Under the pieces are notes generated by a model that had not been told where the DNA came from, made no database searches, and was given only the letters and a program-made list of their open reading frames with translations. A stretch of 64,000 nt of DNA, taken from NCBI GenBank assembly GCA_027618475.1, contig JAQCEJ010000019.1:1-64000 (forward strand), read 5' to 3'. Shown here in pieces: positions 52,382 through 61,422 of the stretch (positions are counted from its first letter, which is position 1; each line of letters starts with the position of its first letter). The translations under genes were made by a program, and so were the position numbers. The stretch comes from Planctomycetota bacterium (GTDB lineage Bacteria; Planctomycetota; Planctomycetia; Planctomycetales; Planctomycetaceae).

Positions 52382-52415
52382 AGAACCGGGCTCCACAGAA
52401 GTGAAGCCCGGTTCT
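52382..52415 (-). terminator. rho-independent terminator of the Cys-rich protein gene
   Basis: AGAACCGGGCTCCAC (52382-52396) and GTGAAGCCCGGTTCT (52401-52415) form a 15-bp stem with one mismatch and an AGAA loop. On the minus strand the stem runs into TTTTATT. It lies about 120 bases past the stop at 52534, with no other minus-strand gene between. Confidence 0.7.
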
Positions 52416-52533
52416 GGTTGAGCGACAAGGGAGGACCGTCTGAGGGTCACCTCCGAATTCATAGATGACCTCGTGTCCCGTCGAACGGAACTCAGTCGGA
52501 CAGTGATGCCACGACCGCGAGATCACCCAGAGA

Positions 52534-53082
52534 TTAGAGCAATCCCTTGTCGTAGTTAACGATCACACGTCCGCCGCGCGACCAGACCGATACGGAGTAT
52601 TTTCCGTAGTCATAAACGACTCGTTTGCCGTCCAGGCTACAGCGAACCCGTTCGCAACCGCAATTGGGTACGCAGATCTGCACGTAGACGCATGGCGGCT
52701 GCGCACAACGGTCACAACGATCTTTGCGCCAGCAGGGATCGCGAACCGCGACGATTTTCGGTACCGAACAGGGCGAAATGCGGCAGACGTCCTTATATTG
52801 GACGTTGTGATACAACGGTACCGCAGCCCCTGACGCCATGCCAGGATCGGCGGGCATGTAGGGATCGGGAATTGGTCCTTCGATCATCGGCCCGTCAAGT
52901 GGTGCCTGGGCCGAAGCTTCAGGACCAAGCAAAGGATCGGATTGACCGAAGAAGACCGGGGCTCCCAGAATCGGGCCGCCGAAATCACGTCCCGCGAGCA
53001 GAAAGTTTCTCTCTCCACCCATTAAACTGGCACTTGAAATAGCAAGCAGACACAACGTCCAAGTCGCTGTTTTTAACATCAT
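52534..53082 (-). CDS. secreted cysteine-rich protein
   Basis: A 182-residue exported protein. After a signal peptide (about 1-21) comes a Pro/Gly-rich region (about 25-85), then a Cys-rich core (about 98-150) with ten cysteines, including 'CRISPCSVPK', 'CWRKDRCDRCAQPPCVYVQICVPNCGCERVRC'. A beta-rich tail 'GKRVVYDYGKYSVSVWSRGGRVIVNYD' follows. The cysteines may form disulfides or bind metal; planctomycete cell walls are known to contain Cys-rich proteins, but this is only a loose parallel. AAGGAG precedes the ATG at 53082 by 5 bases. Confidence 0.78.
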   Translation of the reverse strand: MMLKTATWTLCLLAISSASLMGGERNFLLAGRDFGGPILGAPVFFGQSDPLLGPEASAQAPLDGPMIEGPIPDPYMPADPGMASGAAVPLYHNVQYKDVCRISPCSVPKIVAVRDPCWRKDRCDRCAQPPCVYVQICVPNCGCERVRCSLDGKRVVYDYGKYSVSVWSRGGRVIVNYDKGLL

Positions 53083-53748
53083 GAATTCTCCTTCCCTGCG
53101 TAAACCGGACCTGAAAAGCATAGCCCGATTCTAACAGATCGTTTGAGCGGGGGGCAAATCTTGATTTTCCCATTCCCGAAGGTTATGGAAAGAATAACGA
53201 AGCCGTTCAATGAATTCTTATATGAAAACCCATTCATTCAACGGGTTCGCAGCTGACGAAATCAGGCAGAATTGTTTTTTGGCGATTCCTTCCTGTAGAT
53301 AGTCGACCTATTGGTCTCTCTGATCGACCCGTGATCAGAAAGAAGGTTCGTTATTTTGTTGTAGAGAACTCGAATTCAATCGGCACGGCCCGTTGCAACC
53401 GTCGGGCGAAATTCCATCCCGGCCGGACTGCGTCATTTCATCGTTCTCCTACTTATATTATACGACTCAAAAGGGACGACGCGACCATTTTTTCTGGCCG
53501 CGATCTCGATTGATCCCTATCTCAACGGGTTTCTAAGGAACGCAACTCGTAGGTAAACTGCGGTCGGACGCACGACGATGAGAATTCCCCATACCGCATG
53601 AAATACTCCCGACAAGCCGTTTTTTTACCAAAATTCGTCTGGTGAAACTTTGCGGGCGATTCCGGCTATTGTCACCAGACCGCATAAAAAGATATGATTC
53701 TACTATTCGCGCAAACCTCCATCGCCTTCCCTAAGGCCGTGATATTCA
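53083..53748. other. divergent intergenic region, nothing recognised
   Basis: About 660 bases between outward-facing genes. The right part is A+T-rich and should contain promoters. A 61-codon plus-strand frame (53331-53513) has no gene-like features. No repeat of the window's families is present. Confidence 0.45.
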
Positions 53749-54903
53749 ATGAAGATTGGTAATGGAATGACGACTCGAGAGACGCGGTATACTTTGACGG
53801 CGATAGGACGAATGACGGTATTCCCGCTCGTGATCGTCCTTACGGGTAGCCTTCTCGGTTGTTCGGGATCGGCAAACACTCCGCCGGCCGAATCGACCGA
53901 CAACTCACCCCCTAAAACCAAAGGATCATCGAAACAAGCATCCCCGTCCAAAAATGATGAAGCCATCGACGACGACACAACCGACGATTCGCACGTCCAA
54001 ACCAAAGGCCAAAAATGGATCGGCGATATTCCCTACGACGTCTGGTTCGACAGTCCCCTTGAAATTGTAAATACCGAGGGGAACGTGGTCGCAAATGCAG
54101 AGACCGACAAGAACATGTCGGCGAACCCCGGCGATCCCGATTCCATTGGAGACAATGGATCGACCAGCCCGCCCGACAGTGCCTCGTCAACAGAGAGTTC
54201 CGGTCCGACCGACTGGGCAACGCTTCTTCCTCAAGAGATTATCGAAGCCGAGATCAAGAGCATTCGCAACGACTTGAACAACGGTTTGCAGTCGGTCTCG
54301 CAGTACAACGCACACTATAAAGAAATTGAAGTCGATGGCGCGGTCTTGGCGGCGATTGCCATGATCATACCGGATCATCCGGCAGAATTAACGTGGAAAC
54401 CCAATGCGAAATACGTCCGCAGTTTGGGCCAGCAGATCAGCACAAACTCCACCGCGCTCGGCAAGAAATCCTTCGATGCCACAAAAGAACCGTTCGAGAA
54501 AGTCGTTTCGGTCCTGAGTGGCAATGAACCGGCGGGACTGGAGGATGTTCCCGAGACGGTTCCCTTCGCCGATACGATCTCGCGCGGCGAAATGATGAAG
54601 CGGATGCAGAAGTGCTACGACTGGATGCGAAAAAACGTGCCGGCGGAGAATGTTCTCATGGAGCAGGGAGAACGCATTCGGCACGAAGCCGCTCTGCTGG
54701 CGACTCTGGGAACCATCATCAACCTCGAAGGGTATACCTCGGCTGACGAAGAGCAATATCAACAGTATGCCCAATCGCTTATCGAGTCGTGTCAAACGGT
54801 CATCGATGCCGCCGGCAACGGTCAATTTGACGAGTATAGCAGCGCGCTCGATAAGATTTATAAAGCCTGTAACGACTGCCACGTCGATTACCGCGGCGAA
54901 TAA
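53749..54903 (+). CDS. lipoprotein with C-terminal cytochrome c'-like domain
   Basis: A 384-residue protein. The lipobox 'GSLLGC' places the lipidated Cys at residue 38 of the longest frame; ATG 53812 (residue 22) is an alternative start that gives a more usual signal length. A low-complexity acidic Ser/Thr/Asp/Pro linker follows (about 40-150), then a helical region and a C-terminal class II cytochrome-like segment ending in CNDCH (Cys374, Cys377, His378), the haem c attachment site. It is probably an outer- or inner-membrane-anchored electron carrier. The next gene, a trypsin-like protease, starts 57 bases later, so they are likely co-transcribed. Confidence 0.82.
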   Translation: MKIGNGMTTRETRYTLTAIGRMTVFPLVIVLTGSLLGCSGSANTPPAESTDNSPPKTKGSSKQASPSKNDEAIDDDTTDDSHVQTKGQKWIGDIPYDVWFDSPLEIVNTEGNVVANAETDKNMSANPGDPDSIGDNGSTSPPDSASSTESSGPTDWATLLPQEIIEAEIKSIRNDLNNGLQSVSQYNAHYKEIEVDGAVLAAIAMIIPDHPAELTWKPNAKYVRSLGQQISTNSTALGKKSFDATKEPFEKVVSVLSGNEPAGLEDVPETVPFADTISRGEMMKRMQKCYDWMRKNVPAENVLMEQGERIRHEAALLATLGTIINLEGYTSADEEQYQQYAQSLIESCQTVIDAAGNGQFDEYSSALDKIYKACNDCHVDYRGE

Positions 54904-54960
54904 GCGGTTCGCGATGCGACAATTTCAGTACGACGATTGCACCTTCGAAAGCAAAGCCCG

Positions 54961-55932
54961 ATGAATTCGACTTGCGTGAATCATTTGTTATTCGCCGCCG
55001 CATTTTTTTTCTTGATGAATTCAACGCGGCCCGCGACCAGCGACGTTATCGAACTATCGACCGGACACAAGATACAAGGAGATGTGCTTAAGGAGCAGGG
55101 AGGGGAGCTGTTCGTCGATATCGGCATCGATATCGTTCGCGTACCGCTCGACAAAATCAAGAGCCGAGCGAAAACCGAAACCGAAGAAACGACGGCAACG
55201 ACGGAAAAAAATCAGGGTATCTATCAGACCGCCCGATTGCCGAAAAAAAGCGTCGAGCAGTTGTCCGAACAGTTCGGCGAAGGAGTCGTGCTGATTCAGA
55301 CACCGGGGGGTTTAGGTTCCGGTTTCATCATCAACAAACGAGGCTACTGCGTTACGAACTATCATGTGATCGAGCGTGAAACGCGCATCGCGGTCACCAT
55401 TTTCCAGAAAAGTGACGACGGCGAATTTGTCCGACGGCGGATCGACGATGTGCAGATCATCGCCCTGAATCCATTTTTCGATCTGGCGCTTCTGCAGATT
55501 CCGACTCAGGACGATTTACCGTTTCGCCCGGTCTATATCGCCGAAGAAGTAGAACTGCGCGAAGGAGACGATGTCTTCGCCATCGGCAATCCGCTCGGAC
55601 TCGAGCGTTCGGTCTCTAAGGGAATCATCAGCACACGGAACCGGAATTTCGAGGGAGTCGTCTATATTCAGACGACGACACAGATCAATCCCGGCAACAG
55701 CGGCGGACCATTGTTTAATTCGCGAGGCGAAGTGATCGGCGTCACCAACATGAAGTTACTGTTCGGCGAAGGGCTGGGATTCGCCATCCCTTCGTTTTAT
55801 TTGAAACATTTTCTTTTGAACCGTGACGCCTTTGCCTTCGATAAGAATAACGACAACTCGGGTTTTCGGTATCTTCCGGCCCCCAAGCGCCGCAACCCGA
55901 ACGCTCCGCCTGTTGAAGAGACGAGCCGGTGA
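54961..55932 (+). CDS. exported trypsin-like serine protease (DegP-type, no PDZ)
   Basis: A 323-residue protein with a signal peptide (about 1-25), a small beta-rich module '[28 protein letters not shown]' (about 28-62), and a chymotrypsin-fold domain with the full triad: His135 in 'VTNYHVIE', Asp174 in '[11 protein letters not shown]' and Ser247 in 'NPGNSGGPL'. '[18 protein letters not shown]' is typical of the DegP/HtrA group. No PDZ domain follows: the protein ends in a short Pro/Asn-rich tail. It probably acts in protein quality control or processing outside the cytoplasm. Confidence 0.92.
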   Translation: MNSTCVNHLLFAAAFFFLMNSTRPATSDVIELSTGHKIQGDVLKEQGGELFVDIGIDIVRVPLDKIKSRAKTETEETTATTEKNQGIYQTARLPKKSVEQLSEQFGEGVVLIQTPGGLGSGFIINKRGYCVTNYHVIERETRIAVTIFQKSDDGEFVRRRIDDVQIIALNPFFDLALLQIPTQDDLPFRPVYIAEEVELREGDDVFAIGNPLGLERSVSKGIISTRNRNFEGVVYIQTTTQINPGNSGGPLFNSRGEVIGVTNMKLLFGEGLGFAIPSFYLKHFLLNRDAFAFDKNNDNSGFRYLPAPKRRNPNAPPVEETSR

Positions 55933-55966
55933 ACATCACCAGGAGCATAATCCCCAGTTAACACTA

Positions 55967-56055
55967 GAACTGGTTTCATAACCCGGTTGGCGACAGAATA
56001 ATCATCCAAATTGTCCGGAATTATCCGCCGTCCAGAGGGTTATGAAACTGCTTGT
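55967..56055. repeat. GGTTTCATAACCC-type repeat, copy 2
   Basis: An 89-base unit from GAACTGGTTTCATAACCC to GGGTTATGAAACTGCTTGT. The GGTTTCATAACCC and GGGTTATGAAAC ends are inverted repeats of each other. It closely matches copy 3 (59583) including the inner 'GTTGGCGAC' and 'GTCCAGAGGG' segments. It is non-coding. Confidence 0.78.
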
Positions 56056-56093
56056 AAGAAAAATGAAACCCCAGGCTTAACCGACGAGTATCT

Positions 56094-56122
56094 ACAAGTA
56101 GTTTCATAACCCTCCGGACAGC
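56094..56122. repeat. half copy of the GGTTTCATAACCC-type repeat, inverted
   Basis: ACAAGTAGTTTCATAACCCTCCGGACAGC is the reverse complement of the right end of the 89-base repeat. With the right end of copy 2 (56037-56056) it forms a long inverted repeat with about 18 matching pairs, able to fold into a hairpin. Confidence 0.6.
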
Positions 56123-56174
56123 CTAAGATCAGAGACACATGTTGACGCCGGCGGGAGTACGATTTCGGTTCTAA

Positions 56175-56303
56175 CAGCCCGTTGAAAAATGGGTGGCACT
56201 GCCGGTTTGTCCGGCAGTGTGGTTGTGAGACACCGAAAAAACATGGGTGGACAATCCACCCGTGGCACACACAATTTGATCATCCCTCATTTTCAACGGG
56301 CTG
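56175..56303. mobile_element. MITE-like element, copy B
   Basis: A 129-base element with perfect 14-bp terminal inverted repeats (CAGCCCGTTGAAAA and TTTTCAACGGGCTG), flanked by the direct repeat CTAA (56171-56174 and 56304-56307). Two inner hairpins are visible: CACTGCCGG/CCGGCAGTG and GGGTGG/CCACCC. It lies in opposite orientation to copy A (32106). The different flanking 4-mers in the two copies support true target duplication. Confidence 0.82.
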
Positions 56304-56416
56304 CTAAGGTTCGACTTGTCGTGCGTTCAGTCGTGTTGAGGGATCGACAAATGCGAACCGGCAGAATGCAGGGGCATCGAATAACGCATTAGAAGAGATA
56401 CTTACAACGTGAAGGA

Positions 56417-58198
56417 ATGACAATGAGACACGGATTATTGCGGATATCTATGGGACTGCTCCTGCCGATCACCGGATTGCTCGCGCTGTCGGCAACCGTA
56501 CATGGGGCCGATGTCGCATCGACCGAAAAACTGCTTCCCCCCAAGGTGCTGGTTTACTTTTCGATTCCCAGCGTCGAGCAGTTGAAGCAATCGTTTAATG
56601 AAGGAAGTTCCGGAAAGCTGTTCAGCGATCCCGAATTCGCCGAATTTGCGAGACAATTTGATGAGCCGATCAAGCAGTTCTCCGACCAGTTTGAAGAAAA
56701 GGTCGGCCTCAGCCTGGGTCAGGTGTTGAACATCCCGACCGGGGAAATCAGTCTTGCCGTTGTTGCGGGAGAAGGCTCCAGCCCCATCGGAGTCGTTGGC
56801 TTTTTCGATTTCGGCGATCACCGCGAAGAAATCGACAAGCTGCTGGCATTAGGCCGACAGGCCGCCGAAGACGACGGAGCAACCATTTCCACCACAGATG
56901 TCGACGGAACCGAAATCGTCAAGTTCTTTCCCAAAGATGGTGAGGAATCGGAAAACGGCGGTGATCCCGACAATTACCCCTGCTACTTCATCAAAGATTC
57001 GCTGATCGTGGTCTCGAATCATCAATCGTATCTCGAAGCAACGCTCACCCGGTGGGACGGTCAGCATGCTCGTACATTCGGCGATAACATCGAATACAAG
57101 TACATCATGTCACGCTGTGCGTCACGGGACGGTAACGCACTGATGAAATGGTACATCAATCCGATGAGCCTCGTGCAAACCATTATGACCATCGGAGCGG
57201 CACAGGAACCTGGTTTAGGCATGGCTATGGGCTTCATGCCGATTCTCGGACTCGATCGATTGAAAGGGATCGGCGGAGCCGTTCAGGGGCCGACCGATGA
57301 ATTCGAGGCCGTAACACGTTCGTTTATGTTTGTCGATCTGCCGGCCCGCGGTGTGCTGGCGATGTTCCAGCTCAAGACGACCGAACTCACTCCTCCCAAG
57401 TGGGTTTCAGCAGATACATCGGCCTATTCGACATTTCAGTGGGACATCGAAGCGGCGTATGCCGCTGTCGAACAAATGGTCGATTCATTTCAGGGAGCCG
57501 GCGCACTCGATCGCCTCGTCGACCAGGCCGCGGCAGAAGGGCCGCAAATCCACCTCAAGAAAGACGTGCTCGACAAGCTGAGTGGCCAATTTCACATTAT
57601 CAATGACGCGTCATTCGATGCCGACGCATCGGATATTTCGGAATTGCAAGGGATCGGCCAGTTTCTGCTCGCCATCGGCCTGACCGATCAGTCGGCCTTC
57701 GAATCGGTGGTGCAAAAAGCCATCGACCAGTCAGGAGGGTTCCCCGGCGAAACGCGCGATTTCAAAGGAACGACAATTTACGAAGGGGGGCCCGATTCCG
57801 GACAATCGTTCGCTTTTGCGATCACCCAGAATAACGTTTTCGTCACGAACGACGTGACAAAACTCGAAGCGGTCATCCGCGACGACCCCGATCAGAAAAG
57901 CCTCGCCGACAGCGATCAATACAAGCGGCTGGCCGAGAAGATGCCGCAGCAGACGGCAATGTTGAGCTACCAGCGACAGGATACTCAAATGGAAGCCGTT
58001 TACGAGATGTTTCGTTCGGGAACGTTTGCCCAATTGATGGGTGCCGCCGGAGAGAATCCGCTCCAGGCCATCGATTTCAGTCTGTTACCGGCGTTCGAAT
58101 CGCTCAAGAAGTATCTCACCGTGTCCGGCGGTTATGCCGAAGCCGATGATCAAGGCGTTCTGTTCACCGGATTTCAACTGAAAAACGATAATCAGTAA
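56417..58198 (+). CDS. secreted conserved protein of unknown function
   Basis: A 593-residue exported protein (signal peptide about 1-30, ending 'SATVHGA'). The body alternates segments such as 'VLVYFSIPSVEQLKQSFNEGSSGKLFSDPEFAEFARQF', 'GEISLAVVAGEGSSPIGVVGFFDFGDHREEIDKLLALGRQ', 'FIKDSLIVVSNHQSYLEATLTRWDG' and, later, 'FAITQNNVFVTNDVTKLEAVIRDDPDQKSLADSDQYKRL'. The last is the two-part pattern of DUF3352-type proteins, though I am not sure of that assignment. No catalytic motif is seen. The ATG at 56417 is followed two codons later by another ATG. Confidence 0.78.
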   Translation: MTMRHGLLRISMGLLLPITGLLALSATVHGADVASTEKLLPPKVLVYFSIPSVEQLKQSFNEGSSGKLFSDPEFAEFARQFDEPIKQFSDQFEEKVGLSLGQVLNIPTGEISLAVVAGEGSSPIGVVGFFDFGDHREEIDKLLALGRQAAEDDGATISTTDVDGTEIVKFFPKDGEESENGGDPDNYPCYFIKDSLIVVSNHQSYLEATLTRWDGQHARTFGDNIEYKYIMSRCASRDGNALMKWYINPMSLVQTIMTIGAAQEPGLGMAMGFMPILGLDRLKGIGGAVQGPTDEFEAVTRSFMFVDLPARGVLAMFQLKTTELTPPKWVSADTSAYSTFQWDIEAAYAAVEQMVDSFQGAGALDRLVDQAAAEGPQIHLKKDVLDKLSGQFHIINDASFDADASDISELQGIGQFLLAIGLTDQSAFESVVQKAIDQSGGFPGETRDFKGTTIYEGGPDSGQSFAFAITQNNVFVTNDVTKLEAVIRDDPDQKSLADSDQYKRLAEKMPQQTAMLSYQRQDTQMEAVYEMFRSGTFAQLMGAAGENPLQAIDFSLLPAFESLKKYLTVSGGYAEADDQGVLFTGFQLKNDNQ

Positions 58199-58270
58199 TT
58201 CTCGTAATCGCCGTCACACGCGATCTCATCGGTTCGATTGGTTCATCGATCGAACATTTCGAAACTCACA

Positions 58271-58305
58271 CCACTCAGAGCGAAACTCGATTTCGTTCTG
58301 AGTGG
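58271..58305 (+). terminator. terminator-like hairpin
   Basis: CCACTCAGAGCGAAA (58271-58285) and TTTCGTTCTGAGTGG (58291-58305) pair over 15 positions with one wobble and a 5-base loop. TTTCGATTT follows, a weak T-tract. It lies 73 bases after the stop of the secreted protein gene and 65 before the glycosyltransferase gene. Confidence 0.55.
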
Positions 58306-58369
58306 TTTCGATTTACGGCATCGGCGTCGTTCGATACAGGGCTCGTCTTTCCCGGAAGAATAACATTCA

Positions 58370-59527
58370 ATGGCGTGGTTGATCGAATACGGGGGATGGA
58401 TTCTGCTGGCCGTCTGGGTTGTCACGCTCGGCCCGGGCTGGCTGACGTTCAGAAAACGCCTTTTGCACCGCATCACTGCGCCTCCCGATTCGAATTTCGA
58501 CTGGCCGCTGGTAAGCATTGTTGTCCCGGCCCGCGATGAAGCGGGGCAGATCGAAACGACGCTGCGTTCATTACTCGCACTCAACTATCCCCGGTTCGAA
58601 ATCATCGCCATCAACGACCGCTCGCAAGACGACACCGGCGTACTGATGGACAACGTCGCCAAAGACGATACCCGCATTCGGGTCGTACATGTCCGCGAAC
58701 TTCCGTCGGGCTGGCTCGGAAAAAACCACGCCCTCGCTCTCGGTGCGCGTCAGGCTGCGGGAGAATTCATTCTCTTCACCGATGGCGACATCGTCTTTCA
58801 ACCCGACATTCTCACGAGCACAATGGCTGTGATGCTCGAAAAGTCCTACGATCATCTCTGTCTGATTCCGCAACTCATCCCGGGTCGTTATCTCGAAAAT
58901 TCTCTGGTGACGCAGTTCACGCTATTATTTTCCGCCGGTGTGCAACCGTGGCTGGTATCGAGTCCGATCAAGCGGTTTTATGCGGGGATTGGTGCCTTTA
59001 ACCTCGTGAAGAAATCGTCGTACGAACAGTGCGGCGGACACGAAACGATCCGCATGGATATCCTCGACGACGTTAAACTCGGCAAGCTCTTTAAGCAAAA
59101 TGGCTTTCGCCAGGAACTTCTCGTCCCCGGAGACGGCATCGCCGTCCGTTGGCAGACATCGGCGTGGGGTGTGATTCGCGGTCTCGAAAAAAATGCCTTC
59201 GCATCGGTGAATTATTCGCTCGTCACGCTGCTGTTATTTACCGTCGCGATCTTGATCATCGAAATTTTTCCCTACGTCGGCATGGTCGTCGTCGATGGAC
59301 CCGCCCGCTGGGGTTACATTGCTACGCTGCTGTTTGCCCATACGTATTATGCCTGGGCAGGTCAGATGGCCCACGCCGACTGGCGCACCTTTCCCATGCT
59401 GCCGATTTCTCTCTTGGGAATGCTGTTCGCCTATTGGCGTTCGGCATTTATTGCACTTAAGAACGGCGGCGTTCGCTGGCGCGATACGTTTTATCCACTT
59501 GATGTTCTCCGTAAGAATCTGTACTGA
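58370..59527 (+). CDS. family 2 glycosyltransferase, HpnB-like, membrane-bound
   Basis: A 385-residue protein: an N-terminal transmembrane helix (about 5-25), a GT-A catalytic domain with 'VSIVVPARDEAGQIETTLRSLLALNYPRFEIIAINDRS', the metal-binding DGD in 'FILFTDGDIVFQ' and the acceptor-side 'RMDILDDVKLG', then three or four C-terminal helices (about 285-360). The long membrane part and the 'RWQTSAWGVIRGLEKNAFA' segment resemble HpnB, a glycosyltransferase found with hopanoid genes. No other hopanoid gene is present here, so the lipid acceptor is uncertain. Confidence 0.88.
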   Translation: MAWLIEYGGWILLAVWVVTLGPGWLTFRKRLLHRITAPPDSNFDWPLVSIVVPARDEAGQIETTLRSLLALNYPRFEIIAINDRSQDDTGVLMDNVAKDDTRIRVVHVRELPSGWLGKNHALALGARQAAGEFILFTDGDIVFQPDILTSTMAVMLEKSYDHLCLIPQLIPGRYLENSLVTQFTLLFSAGVQPWLVSSPIKRFYAGIGAFNLVKKSSYEQCGGHETIRMDILDDVKLGKLFKQNGFRQELLVPGDGIAVRWQTSAWGVIRGLEKNAFASVNYSLVTLLLFTVAILIIEIFPYVGMVVVDGPARWGYIATLLFAHTYYAWAGQMAHADWRTFPMLPISLLGMLFAYWRSAFIALKNGGVRWRDTFYPLDVLRKNLY

Positions 59528-59582
59528 TCACGTGATGCACGATGGTGTTTTTGTGCGCTGTCGATCAGAATAAAATCGCATA

Positions 59583-59671
59583 GAACTGGTTTCATAACCC
59601 GGTTGGCGACTGAATAGACGTCCCAATGGTCCTGAAATACTCGGTGTCCAGAGGGTTATGAAACGGCTTGT
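59583..59671. repeat. GGTTTCATAACCC-type repeat, copy 3
   Basis: An 89-base unit from GAACTGGTTTCATAACCC to GGGTTATGAAACGGCTTGT, the same length as copy 2 and very similar to it. It lies between the glycosyltransferase and esterase genes. Confidence 0.78.
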
Positions 59672-59712
59672 TGCCAGTGACCGTCCGGAAAACCTTCAAC
59701 GAGGAGCCCGCC

Positions 59713-60618
59713 ATGATCTCGACCTCTTTACCTGTTCGATGGGCGTTCGCGATAGTGGTTGTCGCGCTGAGTCGTTCACCTCTGCTCGCCGCCGATGAAA
59801 CCGCGGGACATCCCCGATTTCCTCTGTGGGAAGGGAAGGCCCCTTTCGCAACCGGCGACGAAGAAAAAGATACACCTACGCTGACCGTTTATGCTCCTGA
59901 GAAGTGCAACGGTTGTGCGGTCGTCGTCTTCCCCGGCGGGGGTTACGGCGGTCTTGCTCTCGGACACGAAGGAGACGAAATCGGTAAGTGGTACAACTCG
60001 TTCGGTGTGACGGCGTTCATCCTTCGGTATCGTCATGCTCCGGGATATCAGCATCCCGTGCCGTTGACTGACGCCCAACGGGCCGTCCGCTGGGTGCGAA
60101 CCAACGCCGAGACATATCATCTCGATCCCGAGCGAATCGGCGTCATGGGTTTTTCGGCAGGAGGACATCTCGCATCGACGATCGGTACGCACTTCGACGC
60201 GGGAAACGCCGATGCGAAAGACCCGATCGATCGCGCCAGTTGCCGGCCTGATTTTCTGGTACTCTGTTATCCCGTGATATCACTGAATACCGATTACGTG
60301 CATAAAGGATCAAAACGAAATCTTCTCGGCGAAGACCCCGCACAAGAACTGGTTGACGATTTGAGCAATGACCTGCAAGTCACGAAGGAAACACCACCGA
60401 CGTTCTTATTTCATACAAACGACGACACCGGTGTGGTTCCCGAGAACAGCATCCTCTTTTATATGGCACTGCGAAAATCAGGCGTCCCCGCCGAACTTCA
60501 CATTTACGAGCCGGGACGGCATGGCGTGGGCCTGGCATCGAAAGACCCGATCCTCTCGAACTGGCCCGATCGACTGAAGGACTGGCTCACCCATCGGCAG
60601 TTCGTACCCCAATTGTAA
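59713..60618 (+). CDS. exported alpha/beta-hydrolase (acetyl-esterase type)
   Basis: A 301-residue exported hydrolase. It has a signal peptide (about 1-27), an oxyanion-loop 'VVVFPGGGYGGLALGHEGDEI', the nucleophile in 'IGVMGFSAGGHLAS' (GxSxG), an acid in 'FHTNDDTGVVPENS' and the catalytic His in 'YEPGRHGVGL'. The sequence matches the BD-FAE/Axe-type esterases that remove acetyl groups from plant or algal polysaccharides. GAGGAG lies a few bases before ATG 59713, which decides the start over one at 59668. No glycoside hydrolase is adjacent. Confidence 0.9.
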   Translation: MISTSLPVRWAFAIVVVALSRSPLLAADETAGHPRFPLWEGKAPFATGDEEKDTPTLTVYAPEKCNGCAVVVFPGGGYGGLALGHEGDEIGKWYNSFGVTAFILRYRHAPGYQHPVPLTDAQRAVRWVRTNAETYHLDPERIGVMGFSAGGHLASTIGTHFDAGNADAKDPIDRASCRPDFLVLCYPVISLNTDYVHKGSKRNLLGEDPAQELVDDLSNDLQVTKETPPTFLFHTNDDTGVVPENSILFYMALRKSGVPAELHIYEPGRHGVGLASKDPILSNWPDRLKDWLTHRQFVPQL

Positions 60619-60678
60619 TGGCGTATTCGATGACGATTTGACATCATTCGTTAACCCTCAATTTTTTCCCTTGTAATC

Positions 60679-61422
60679 ATGCCGCATCCCGCGTTGATGA
60701 GGGTCGATCACCGTCCCTGGCCTTTGCCGGATGGACGCTGGAACTGGCGGCAAAGCTGGTGCGATTTACTGTTCGCTCACTGGCCTGTCGCCACGTCGGC
60801 CATTCGTCACCTCGTACCTGCCGAACTCGATATCGATGAGTTCGACGGAACGTCCTGGATCGGGGTCGTACCGTTTCGCATGCAGGGAGTCGCGCCGAGG
60901 TTGCTCCCCGATCTGCCGTGGTTCTCGGCGTTTCCCGAACTCAATCTGCGATTGTACGTCACACATGCCGGCAAGCCGGGTGTATGGTTTCTGTCGCTCG
61001 ATGCCGCCAATCCGGTCGCCATCTGGGGAGCACGAACGTTTTATCACTTGCCATATTTTCGTGCAAAAATACAACTCGACATCACCGCCAATGACATTCA
61101 TTACCGTTCGCAGCGCGCCACCCGGCAGGGTGGCCATCGATTTGCCGCCCGTTATCGACCGGTATCTCCCCCGTTCGAATCGCAACCGGGCACGCTCGAG
61201 CATTTTCTGACCGAGCGTTACTGCCTCTATTCTCAGTCCCCCGCCGGAAAACTCTTCCGATGCGAGGTCCATCATCACCCCTGGCCGTTACAACGCGCCG
61301 AAGGGGAAATCGAAGTGAATGACCTATTTCGCGGGTTATTGGAGATGCCGAAGTCCCCTCCTTCGTTATTGCATTTCGCGAGACAGGTCGACGTAGTGGT
61401 TTGGCCATTGCGAGCGTGTTGA
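60679..61422 (+). CDS. YqjF-type DUF2071 protein
   Basis: A 247-residue soluble protein with the DUF2071 pattern: 'WCDLLFAHWPVATSAIRHLVPAELDIDEFDGTSWIGVVPFRMQGV', 'FPELNLRLYVTHAGKPGVWFLSLDAANPVAIWGARTFYHLPYF' and 'FLTERYCLYSQSPAGKLFRCEVHHHPWPLQRAEGEIE'. The family (Bacillus YqjF) has no established function and resembles acetoacetate-decarboxylase-like folds. It follows the esterase gene by 60 bases with no visible terminator, so they may share a transcript. Confidence 0.9.
   Translation: MPHPALMRVDHRPWPLPDGRWNWRQSWCDLLFAHWPVATSAIRHLVPAELDIDEFDGTSWIGVVPFRMQGVAPRLLPDLPWFSAFPELNLRLYVTHAGKPGVWFLSLDAANPVAIWGARTFYHLPYFRAKIQLDITANDIHYRSQRATRQGGHRFAARYRPVSPPFESQPGTLEHFLTERYCLYSQSPAGKLFRCEVHHHPWPLQRAEGEIEVNDLFRGLLEMPKSPPSLLHFARQVDVVVWPLRAC

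Noticed and set aside
53331-53513. 61-codon frame in the gap before the cytochrome lipoprotein
   Set aside because: Basic, repeat-free, no start signal and no family resemblance; probably chance.
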